This document shows, piece by piece, positions 1 to 5,280 of a stretch of DNA of 6,259 nucleotides; positions within the stretch are counted from its first letter, which is position 1, and each line of letters opens with the position of its first letter. The stretch covers positions 1-6,259 of the forward strand of contig JBOHNS010000042.1 of assembly GCA_050730835.1 (NCBI GenBank). Direction: 5' to 3'. A program made the position numbers and the translations under genes. This DNA comes from JBOHNS01 sp050730835. GTDB lineage: Bacteria > Patescibacteriota > Saccharimonadia > Saccharimonadales > UBA4665. The notes under the pieces are model-generated. The model was not told the origin of the DNA and did not search any database. It saw only the letters and a list, made by a program, of their open reading frames with translations.

Positions 1-20
1 AATAGTAGAATTTATATTTT

Positions 21-28
21 TATATACA
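21..28 (+). promoter_or_regulatory. possible thrS -10 region
   Basis: An AT-rich run contains overlapping TATATA (21-26) and TATACA (23-28) hexamers. Either would start transcription near position 33-36, just at the base of the thrS leader hairpin. The -35 region would fall at or beyond the window edge and cannot be judged. This is a weak call, resting on composition and position only. Confidence 0.25.
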
Positions 29-30
29 AG

Positions 31-86
31 CCTTGAACTTCACAGAATTTGCCGATAAGTGGTAAGCTAAGAAGTGAAGGTTTAGG
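31..86 (+). promoter_or_regulatory. thrS leader stem-loop, possible translational operator
   Basis: Bases 32-43 can pair with 74-86: CTTCAC (38-43) with GTGAAG (74-79) is perfect, and the helix continues outward past a bulged G80 through A37-T81, A36-T82, a G-T wobble and T34-A84. Inside it, TTGCC (49-53) pairs with GGTAA (61-65), one pair being a wobble, and closes a seven-base loop (54-60). The structure ends 11 bases before the SD site. In E. coli, ThrRS represses its own mRNA by binding a leader that mimics the tRNA-Thr anticodon arm, so an autoregulatory role is conceivable. The loop contains AGT, but not at the anticodon position. The fold is seen by hand; the function is inference. Confidence 0.35.
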
Positions 87-97
87 CTCAAATATAT

Positions 98-103
98 GGG
101 GAG
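98..103 (+). promoter_or_regulatory. thrS ribosome binding site
   Basis: GGGGAG lies seven bases before the ATG at 111. It decides the start: the in-frame ATG at 96 overlaps this site and has no SD of its own, so translation should begin at 111. Confidence 0.75.
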
Positions 104-110
104 AAAAATT

Positions 111-1955
111 ATGGCCGATCAAAAAAGTGAAGTTTATGCTATGCGGCACAGTTTGGCGCATATTATGGCTAGCGCTGTGCAGCATTTGTGGCCGGAGGCG
201 AAATTTGGCGTGGGGCCGGTGGTCGAAAATGGCTTTTATTATGATATTGATCTGGGTGAGACTAAATTATCGGACGAAGATTTTGCGCGGATTGAAAACG
301 AAATGCGGCGGATTATTAAGGCCGACGAGCCATTTGAACGCTTTGAAATGAAGGTTGACGAGGCGATTGATTGGGCGAAGCAAAACGAGCAACCCTATAA
401 ATTAGAACTTTTGAATGATTTGAAGCGGGCTGGCACGACTGTTGCTAAAGATTTGGATGCTAGTGAGCTAGGACTGGAAGCTAGCAGTGATAGTAAAGTA
501 GAAAAAGTCTCGTTTTACCGCAATGGGGATTTTACAGATCTTTGCCGTGGGCCTCATGTAAAATCAACTGGCAAAAGCGGCGCTTTCAAGTTAATGCGCA
601 TATCCGGTGCCTACTGGCGCGGTAACGAAAAAAATAATCAGATGCAGCGAATTTACGGCGTAGCATTCGAGTTCGAAAAAGAGTTGTGCCAACATTTGGC
701 AATGCTAGAAGAAGCCAAAAAGCGCGACCACCGCAAGCTTGGCCAGGAATTAGATTTGTTCGTATTTTCGGACTTGGTTGGTTCGGGCTTGCCTATATTT
801 ACACCTCGCGGCACGGTTTTGCGCGATGAACTAGCGGATTTTTCTAATCAACTTCGGCAAAACTACGGCTTCGAAAAGGTTTGGTCGCCGCACATTACCA
901 AAAAGGAACTATACGAAGCCAGCGGTCATTGGGCGAAGTTTGGCGACGAGCTATTTTTGGTCGAAGCCCAAGAAACTAGCGATAACTTCGTAATGAAGCC
1001 GATGAATTGCCCGCACCACACACGAATTTATGCTAGCCAAGCCCGAAGCTACCGCGATTTACCGATTCGCTACCTAGAAACCACTACGGATTACCGCGAT
1101 GAAAAAACTGGAGAATTAGGCGGGCTGAACCGAGTACGGGCACTTACGCAAGATGACAGCCACGTGTTTTGCCGCGACGACCAGCTAGAAACGGAAATAA
1201 ATAATCTGTTATCTGCCGCGAACGAGCTTTATTTGGTGGTTGGCATGAAGCTTCGCGTGCGCTTAAGCTACCGCGATGACAGAGACGCGTATTTGGGATC
1301 AGCGGAACTTTGGGAAAGCTCCCAAAAACAATTAAAAAATGCCGTGCTAGCCAACAAATTAGATTACTTCGAACAAACCGGCGAGGCGGCATTTTATGGC
1401 CCAAAAATTGATTTTATGGCAACCGACGCTCTCGGCCGTGAGCATCAGCTCGCAACAGTGCAGCTTGATTTTGTACAGCCCGAGAGATTTGGCCTGGAGT
1501 ACGCTAATGAAGATGGTGGTCAAGGTCGGCCGGTAATGATCCACTGTGCTCTGCTCGGCTCGATCGAGCGATTCCTAAGTGTCTATATAGAACATACCGC
1601 TGGCAAGTTTCCGGTGTGGCTGGCGCCAGAGCAGGTGCGCTCGATTACCGTTAACCAAGAAAAAGAAACAGTTGAATTTGCCGATAAAATTTTAGCTCAG
1701 GCCAAAGAGCTTGGAATTCGGCTAACGGTTGATAACTCCAACGAATCAGTTGGCAAAAAAATCCGCGCCGCCGAAAACATGAAAGTTCCATACACGCTAG
1801 TAATCGGCGAAAAGGAAATAAAATCCGGCGAGCTGAGCCCACGAATCCGAAAAGATTTAGCCGTTCATGATGAAGCTAAGAGCTATACCACGGACAAGTT
1901 TTTAAAAATCGTAGCCGGTGAGTCTAAAAGCCGTGCGTCAAAACCTTCTCTTTAG
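111..1955 (+). CDS. thrS: threonyl-tRNA synthetase (TGS-less)
   Basis: This cytoplasmic class II synthetase charges tRNA-Thr with threonine using ATP. Read from ATG 111 it has 614 residues. The N2 editing domain, which removes mischarged serine, comes first: HSLAH at 13-17 and CRGPH at 145-149 supply the HxxxH and CxxxH zinc-type motifs. The catalytic core follows (about 210-495), with C300 (MNCPHH), H351 (QDDSHVF) and H478 (VMIHCA) matching the zinc ligands that select threonine, motif 2 around 320-352, and motif 3 as GSIERF (483-488). The anticodon-binding domain (about 500-600) begins PVWLAPEQV. The usual N-terminal TGS domain is absent: the protein starts directly at the editing domain. 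Motif 2 is divergent (GGL for the common HGL, RAL for RGF) and HRA before motif 3 is HCA. It is the first gene of the + strand run; the ATL follows after 22 bases. Confidence 0.96.
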   Translation: MADQKSEVYAMRHSLAHIMASAVQHLWPEAKFGVGPVVENGFYYDIDLGETKLSDEDFARIENEMRRIIKADEPFERFEMKVDEAIDWAKQNEQPYKLELLNDLKRAGTTVAKDLDASELGLEASSDSKVEKVSFYRNGDFTDLCRGPHVKSTGKSGAFKLMRISGAYWRGNEKNNQMQRIYGVAFEFEKELCQHLAMLEEAKKRDHRKLGQELDLFVFSDLVGSGLPIFTPRGTVLRDELADFSNQLRQNYGFEKVWSPHITKKELYEASGHWAKFGDELFLVEAQETSDNFVMKPMNCPHHTRIYASQARSYRDLPIRYLETTTDYRDEKTGELGGLNRVRALTQDDSHVFCRDDQLETEINNLLSAANELYLVVGMKLRVRLSYRDDRDAYLGSAELWESSQKQLKNAVLANKLDYFEQTGEAAFYGPKIDFMATDALGREHQLATVQLDFVQPERFGLEYANEDGGQGRPVMIHCALLGSIERFLSVYIEHTAGKFPVWLAPEQVRSITVNQEKETVEFADKILAQAKELGIRLTVDNSNESVGKKIRAAENMKVPYTLVIGEKEIKSGELSPRIRKDLAVHDEAKSYTTDKFLKIVAGESKSRASKPSL

Positions 1956-1960
1956 TAAAC

Positions 1961-1969
1961 TGTTAAAAT
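1961..1969 (+). promoter_or_regulatory. extended -10 promoter of the ATL gene
   Basis: TGT-TAAAAT reads as an extended -10 (TGn plus a 5/6 TATAAT match). It ends eight bases before the ATG at 1978, so transcription would start at or within a base or two of the start codon. There is no SD sequence between thrS and this ATG, which fits a leaderless mRNA. No convincing -35 is seen. Confidence 0.5.
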
Positions 1970-1977
1970 AAGTTTGT

Positions 1978-2313
1978 ATGGAAAATCATGACATTGAGTC
2001 CGGATTTCAAGAAAGAGTTGAGGTTTTAGTAGCCCAAATTCCTTGTGGCCGATTTATGACTTATGGACAAATTGCGGCGCTAGCCGGTAATGCGCGGGCG
2101 GCTAGGATTGTTGGCGGCATCGCGCACTACGGCAATCCGGATTTGCCTTGGCAAAGAGTGGTTAATAAGTCCGGCGGCTTAGCCAGTGGATTTCCTGGCG
2201 GGCGCAGTGGCCACAATCAAGTTTTGGAGCAGGAAGGCATTCTAGTTTCAGGTGATTATAAAGTCGATATTGCTAGGTTAATTTGGTGGCCGAACTTAGA
2301 AGCTAGAAGTTAG
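1978..2313 (+). CDS. alkyltransferase-like protein (ATL), MGMT fold
   Basis: A 111-residue single-domain member of the MGMT/Ogt DNA-binding family. The active-site PCHR of true O6-alkylguanine transferases reads PWQR (57-60), so tryptophan 58 replaces the methyl-accepting cysteine. That is the hallmark of ATL proteins such as E. coli YbaZ and yeast Atl1, which bind O6-alkylguanine without repairing it and hand the lesion to nucleotide excision repair. Other family residues remain: the nucleotide-flipping tyrosine in MTYGQIA (Y29), the arginine finger in AARIVGG (R43), and the EG pair at 86-87. The core fold ends at IWWP (101-105); the last residues and the TAG stop are encoded in a heptamer repeat shared with the miaA start. 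There is no SD; the start is chosen because it follows an extended -10 by eight bases. miaA begins 10 bases later. Confidence 0.88.
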   Translation: MENHDIESGFQERVEVLVAQIPCGRFMTYGQIAALAGNARAARIVGGIAHYGNPDLPWQRVVNKSGGLASGFPGGRSGHNQVLEQEGILVSGDYKVDIARLIWWPNLEARS

Positions 2314-2373
2314 AAGATAGAATATGGTAAAACAATCGCCAGCTTCCAGCTTCCACATTCCATCTTCCAAGCC
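2292..2373. repeat. inverted heptamer repeat at the ATL/miaA junction
   Basis: The left arm (2292-2326) is five tandem 7-mers: GAACTTA, GAAGCTA, GAAGTTA, GAAGATA, GAATATG. The right arm (2340-2367) has four units in the opposite orientation: CAGCTTC, CAGCTTC, CACATTC, CATCTTC, then a partial CAAGCC. Twelve to thirteen bases separate the arms. The units face each other in register and form an imperfect hairpin. Many mismatches are A opposite C on the + strand, which become G-U wobbles in a - strand RNA. The repeat encodes the last residues of the ATL, its stop codon, and about the first 16 codons of miaA. Confidence 0.8.
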
Positions 2374-3394
2374 ACCCCTGGTGGTGTTAGTTGGCGAAAC
2401 GGCTAGCGGCAAGTCGGCGCTAGCGCTAGAACTGGCTGAAAAATTTGGCGGCGAAATAATTTGTGCTGATTCCTGGACGGTTTACAGGGATTTTAATATT
2501 GGCACGGCCAAACCTAGCGCTAGCGATTGCAAAAGAGTCCCGCATCATTTGCTAGATATTGCTGATCCGGCGCTAGGCTTTAGCGCGCCACAATTTCAGA
2601 AATTAGCGCTAGCGGCGATAGAAGATATCGCTAGTCGCGGCAAGCTAGCGATTATGGTTGGCGGCACTGGACTTTATATCGACAGCGTTATTTTTGATTA
2701 TGGCTTTTTGCCCGCGCCCAACGCTGGCGAGCGGGCTAGGCTAAACCGCTTAACGCTAGCAGAGCTAGTTAAAATTACTAATAAACTAAGTTGTTTGTCG
2801 CTAGCAACTATCGACGCTAGCAACAAGCGCCGCGTAATCCGGCTAATCGAGAATAACGGGCAGTTACCAACTAAATCCAGCTTGCGCCAAAACACTTTGC
2901 TGCTAGGACTGAACCTGCCGCGCGAGCAACTAGCGGCTAGAATTACTAATCGTGTTGACGCTATGCTGGCGAATGGGCTAGAGCAAGAAGTCAAGCAGCT
3001 AGCGGAAATTTATAGCTGGCAGACTGAGCCCATGAAAGGCATTGGTTACCGCGAATGGCGGGATTATTTTAACGGTCAAACCAGCCTAGAACAAACGCGT
3101 CAGAAAATAATTAAATCTAGTTTGGGTTTAGCTAAAAAACAGCGCACTTGGTTCAAGCGTCCGGTTTATCAAGATCTGGTAGCCTCTGACTTGCCCTTTT
3201 TGGCCAAATCGAGTTCTGGCTCAATCGACGCACAATCAAGTGCGCCTCAATCGCCAGCCCACAATTTGACTCAAAAATCATCAAGCCAGAAACTACCAGC
3301 TCATGGCAAATCGGCCGCCCGTAATAAAAGTATTCAATGGCTCAACAATAACAGTAAAGCTGTAGAAATTATAACAGCATTTTTGAACAAATAA
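2324..3394 (+). CDS. miaA: tRNA dimethylallyltransferase MiaA
   Basis: MiaA transfers a dimethylallyl group to the N6 of A37 in tRNAs that read U-initial codons. The 356-residue frame shows the P-loop GETASGKS (24-31), the substrate-loop region ADSWTVYR (48-55, where many homologues have DSxQVYR), IGTAKP (59-64), PHHLLDI (73-79), GGTGLYI (113-119), IGYREW (240-245) and the tRNA-contacting KKQRTWFKRP (271-280). Two parts are odd. Residues 1-16 lie in the inverted heptamer repeat and precede the place where family members usually begin (near KPPLVVLVG), so the true start may be later, for example one of the GTG codons at residues 20-21. Near the C-terminus a Ser/Gln/Ala/Pro-rich stretch (about 281-333) separates TWFKRP from SIQWLNN. 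Leu CTA codons and GCTAGC sites are very frequent. There is no good SD at 2324. Confidence 0.93.
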   Translation: MVKQSPASSFHIPSSKPPLVVLVGETASGKSALALELAEKFGGEIICADSWTVYRDFNIGTAKPSASDCKRVPHHLLDIADPALGFSAPQFQKLALAAIEDIASRGKLAIMVGGTGLYIDSVIFDYGFLPAPNAGERARLNRLTLAELVKITNKLSCLSLATIDASNKRRVIRLIENNGQLPTKSSLRQNTLLLGLNLPREQLAARITNRVDAMLANGLEQEVKQLAEIYSWQTEPMKGIGYREWRDYFNGQTSLEQTRQKIIKSSLGLAKKQRTWFKRPVYQDLVASDLPFLAKSSSGSIDAQSSAPQSPAHNLTQKSSSQKLPAHGKSAARNKSIQWLNNNSKAVEIITAFLNK

Positions 3395-3416
3395 ACCTGT
3401 TTATTGTAATTTTTTC

Positions 3417-3425
3417 TGCTACAAT
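3417..3425 (+). promoter_or_regulatory. extended -10 promoter of the regulator/MBL pair
   Basis: TGC-TACAAT is an extended -10 with a 5/6 hexamer. Only six bases separate it from the GTG start at 3432, and no SD is present, so the transcript is probably leaderless. It would drive the regulator gene and the MBL-fold gene behind it. Confidence 0.55.
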
Positions 3426-3431
3426 AGAAAT

Positions 3432-4025
3432 GTGATTGAACAATTATTTGGGTCAAAGACACGCGTCAAGTTATTGAAGCTGTTTTTTGCCAATCCCAAC
3501 CGCTCATTTTATGTGCGCGAAATTACGCGCAAAATTGACGAGCAAATTAATTCCGTGCGCCGCGAGCTAGCTAATTTATTAAATGTTGGTGTTATTAAAT
3601 CCGAAACCAATAATAACCGGCTGTATTACGAAGTCAACCAAACGCATGAATTTTACCAGGCCTTAGCCACGATTTTTGGCAAGCCAACGCCCGTCGGTGC
3701 CGATGCGCGGACTAGAGGCGCCAAGCCAGATCCGTTATCCGAAATGGGCAATGTCGAACTGGCGATTTATAGCGGCCAGTTTACGCGCGACGAATCTAGC
3801 GGTATTGATGTTTTGATTGTTGGCGACATTAATCAAGCCAAACTCAATAAATTCATGGCTCAACTAGAAGCCGATGAGGGCAAAGAGCTGCGCTACACTT
3901 TCATGACAAGCGACGAGTTCAACTATCGTCGCCTCATCAAAGACCGCTTTATCGTTAATCTGCTGTCGTCTAAAAAGCAAATTTTGCTCGATAAAAATAA
4001 TTTGTTAGTAACGGCCAAGGAGTAA
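3432..4025 (+). CDS. winged-helix regulator with degenerate nucleotidyltransferase-like domain
   Basis: A 197-residue cytoplasmic protein. Residues 1-70 look like a winged helix-turn-helix of the ArsR/MarR type: a helical start (LFGSKTRVKLLKLFF), a recognition region (FYVREITRKI ... NSVRRELANLL) and a wing (GVIKSETNNNRLYYEVN). Residues about 108-178 resemble the minimal nucleotidyltransferase fold, with SGIDVLIVGD (123-132) at the place of the (S)DxDLLV strand. The catalytic motif is damaged: the usual GS(F/x)ARG reads SGQFTR (114-119), and the first aspartate of the D-x-D pair is glycine 124. Catalysis is therefore unlikely, and a sensor or binding role is more plausible. Translation starts at GTG, chosen for its position six bases after an extended -10. 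The MBL-fold gene follows after six bases and is probably co-transcribed. I cannot name the target. Confidence 0.7.
   Translation: MIEQLFGSKTRVKLLKLFFANPNRSFYVREITRKIDEQINSVRRELANLLNVGVIKSETNNNRLYYEVNQTHEFYQALATIFGKPTPVGADARTRGAKPDPLSEMGNVELAIYSGQFTRDESSGIDVLIVGDINQAKLNKFMAQLEADEGKELRYTFMTSDEFNYRRLIKDRFIVNLLSSKKQILLDKNNLLVTAKE
4017..4022 (+). promoter_or_regulatory. ribosome binding site of the MBL-fold gene
   Basis: AAGGAG overlaps the end of the upstream regulator frame and lies nine bases before the GTG at 4032. It supports that GTG as the start and suggests translational coupling. It contrasts with the SD-less first gene of the pair. Confidence 0.7.
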
Positions 4026-4031
4026 AAATCA

Positions 4032-4658
4032 GTGGACTTACAATTTTTTGGCGCAAATTGTGTAACTATTACAACAAAAAATGGACGCATTGTTGTCGAT
4101 GATAATCTGGCCGATTTGGGCGGCAAGACTGTAGCAAAAAACGGCGATATGGTTTTATATAGTGGTCAGCACGGCTTGCCTGGGGTCGATACTAAATTAT
4201 TAATTGACAGTCCCGGGGAATATGAGCTTTCGGGATTCGTGATTAAGGGCATCGCAGCGCGGGCGCATATCGATGAAATCGGTCAGTTCAGTACCACAAT
4301 CTATAAAGTAACTAGCGATGACGTTAGCGTGGTAATTACCGGTCATATTGATCCGGAAATTGGCGCCAACTTGGTCGAGCAGTTGGCTGGAGTTGATGTG
4401 CTATGTTTGCCAGTTGGCGGCAATGGCTATACGCTAGACGGACTCGGCGCACTGCAAATTATTAAGCAAATCGAGCCAAATGTAGTTATTCCGACGCATT
4501 ATCAAGACCAATACCTAAAATATTCTGTGCCGCAACAAAATTTAAGCCAAGCCTTGCAAGCTCTGGCCATGGAAACAAAAGCAACTTTGCAAAAACTACG
4601 TATCAAACCAGCCGATTTTGGCGAAACCAGCGAGTTAATCGTGCTGGAGCGTTCGTAA
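4032..4658 (+). CDS. metallo-beta-lactamase-fold protein, metal site degenerate
   Basis: A 208-residue protein resembling the UlaG-like/Lactamase_B_3 branch of the metallo-beta-lactamase fold. Landmarks are the first strands LQFFGANCVTI and GRIVVDDN, DSPGEYELSGFVIKGI (59-74), ITGHIDPE (102-109), GVDVLCLPVGG (120-130), TLDGLGA (134-140) and VVIPTHY (151-157). Family members normally carry an HxHxDH zinc motif. Here the matching stretch is SGQHGLPG (44-51), keeping only H47; H105, D123 and H156 may also remain. With most ligands missing, a classical hydrolase activity is doubtful. No signal peptide or membrane segment is visible, so it should be cytoplasmic. It is tightly linked to the wHTH/NTase-like gene, suggesting a shared regulatory role, although the partner or ligand is unknown. 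Confidence 0.72.
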   Translation: MDLQFFGANCVTITTKNGRIVVDDNLADLGGKTVAKNGDMVLYSGQHGLPGVDTKLLIDSPGEYELSGFVIKGIAARAHIDEIGQFSTTIYKVTSDDVSVVITGHIDPEIGANLVEQLAGVDVLCLPVGGNGYTLDGLGALQIIKQIEPNVVIPTHYQDQYLKYSVPQQNLSQALQALAMETKATLQKLRIKPADFGETSELIVLERS

Positions 4659-4749
4659 TTTAAAAAGCTGTAATTATGGCTAAAACTTTTTCAGAAAAAC
4701 TTAAATTAGTAAAAGGTTTGCTGCAGACCAAACAGATCTATCGATTGAA

Positions 4750-4965
4750 TTAGGATTTTGAAGCTTTAAGATCGGTCGGCGATAAGCCTTTTTTCTTTAG
4801 AGTTCTAATTGCCTGGGTGCTGACTTTCAGGCGGACTTTTTGGCCGTCGATGATAAAAGTTTTGGTTTGCAAATTGGGCTTCCAAACTTTTTGGGTGTGG
4901 CGCTGGGAAAAGCTGACATTTCGGCCGAACTGTTTGCCTTTGCCGGTAATGGCGCATTTTTGCAT
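4750..4965 (-). CDS. rpmB: 50S ribosomal protein L28
   Basis: A 71-residue basic protein of the large ribosomal subunit. The N-terminus CAITGKGKQFGRNVSFSQRH matches the L28 pattern (C-x-(V/I)-TGK, then G-N-x-V-S-x-S), followed by KVWKPNLQTK (26-35), corresponding to the family (R/K)-x-(F/W)-x-PN(L/I)Q. The C-terminal part has RLKVSTQAIRTLKKKGL (45-61), also typical. Only the first of the zinc-type cysteines (C4) is present, so this is probably a zinc-free form. The ATG at 4965 is preceded on the - strand by GGAG (4980-4977) with an 11-base gap. The gene stands alone on the - strand, converging on the MBL-fold gene with 91 bases between their ends, and is divergent from the M50 gene. No clear shared terminator is visible in the 91 bases. 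Confidence 0.92.
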   Translation of the reverse strand: MQKCAITGKGKQFGRNVSFSQRHTQKVWKPNLQTKTFIIDGQKVRLKVSTQAIRTLKKKGLSPTDLKASKS

Positions 4966-4985
4966 CGGGGTTTAATCTCCTAAAT

Positions 4986-5021
4986 ATTCTAATCAGTTAG
5001 TTTAGGCTTTTTACTTGTCAA
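4986..5021 (-). promoter_or_regulatory. possible rpmB promoter elements
   Basis: On the - strand a perfect TTGACA (5021-5016) and a 5/6 -10-like TAGAAT (4991-4986) lie upstream of rpmB. The 24-base gap is too long for a standard sigma-70 promoter, so at most one of them is likely to be used. TAGAAT would start the mRNA close to the SD site. Treat this as a pointer, not a mapped promoter. Confidence 0.25.
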
Positions 5022-5098
5022 AGTCAAACCGAATGACTGAATAGCGGATAAAAATTGACAGATAGTAGATGGAGTTTGGAAGATATTGGGATATTTAT

Positions 5099-5210
5099 CA
5101 TTGACCATTGACCATTGACCATTCCTATACCATTTACCTTTGACCGTTTTTTAAAAGGTCTACGGTCAAGGATCAAACAAAGGTCTAAGATCAAAGTTCA
5201 AAGATCAATA
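5099..5210. repeat. large imperfect inverted repeat of heptamers in the rpmB-M50 gap
   Basis: The left arm (5099-5146) is CATTGAC three times, CATTCCT, a 4-base break (ATAC), CATTTAC, CTTTGAC, then CG. The right arm (5163-5210) mirrors it: CG, GTCAAG, GATCAAA, a 4-base break (CAAA), GGTCTAA, GATCAAA, GTTCAAA, GATCAAT. Pairing i with 10309-i gives 31 pairs of 48 by hand, wobbles included, with the inner nine all paired. The 16-base loop holds T6A4. The two breaks fall in matching positions, so the arms descend from one symmetric element. The remainder of the 4966-5280 gap is AT-rich, with a weak heptad-like run at 5061-5095 and the M50 promoter at its end; I see no gene in it. Confidence 0.75.
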
Positions 5211-5263
5211 TTAGAGTTTAATAAATTGCTGGCTCGCACCTCATAACTCTATTTCAGGCAGTT

Positions 5264-5272
5264 TGTTATAAT
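5264..5272 (+). promoter_or_regulatory. extended -10 promoter of the M50 protease gene
   Basis: TGT-TATAAT is a perfect extended -10. It ends eight bases before the ATG at 5281 and no SD lies between, so the mRNA is probably leaderless. The -35 position (about 5244-5249, TAACTC) is not a good match, as is common for extended -10 promoters. Confidence 0.65.
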
Positions 5273-5280
5273 GATAGCTA

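Noticed and set aside
96..110. In-frame ATG at 96 as the thrS start
   Set aside because: It overlaps the SD site serving the ATG at 111 and adds only five residues with no family support.
1..110. T-box riboswitch upstream of thrS
   Set aside because: The leader is only about 75 bases, with no T-box sequence or specifier stem. A small operator hairpin fits better.
1144..1842. Reverse-strand frames of 60-90 codons inside thrS
   Set aside because: They lie opposite strongly conserved ThrRS motifs, have no family features, and are shadows of the real gene.
4659..4749. Bidirectional terminator between the convergent MBL-fold and rpmB genes
   Set aside because: Only AT-only or 3-bp stems can be drawn (for example TTTTT-CAG-AAAAA), so no credible intrinsic terminator is visible.
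4676..4753. 25-codon frame (MAKTFSEKLK...) between the MBL-fold gene and rpmB, overlapping the rpmB stop on the other strand
   Set aside because: It has no SD, no well-placed -10 and no recognisable family, and a frame this short is expected by chance. Conservation in relatives could revive it.
5055..5060. TTGACA on the + strand as a -35 for the M50 gene
   Set aside because: It is more than 200 bases from the M50 -10 and has no -10 at 16-18 bases. It resembles part of the TTGACC-rich repeat region.
5099..5210. CRISPR array
   Set aside because: The units are 7 bp, contiguous and inverted around a centre, with no spacers of uniform length and no cas genes.
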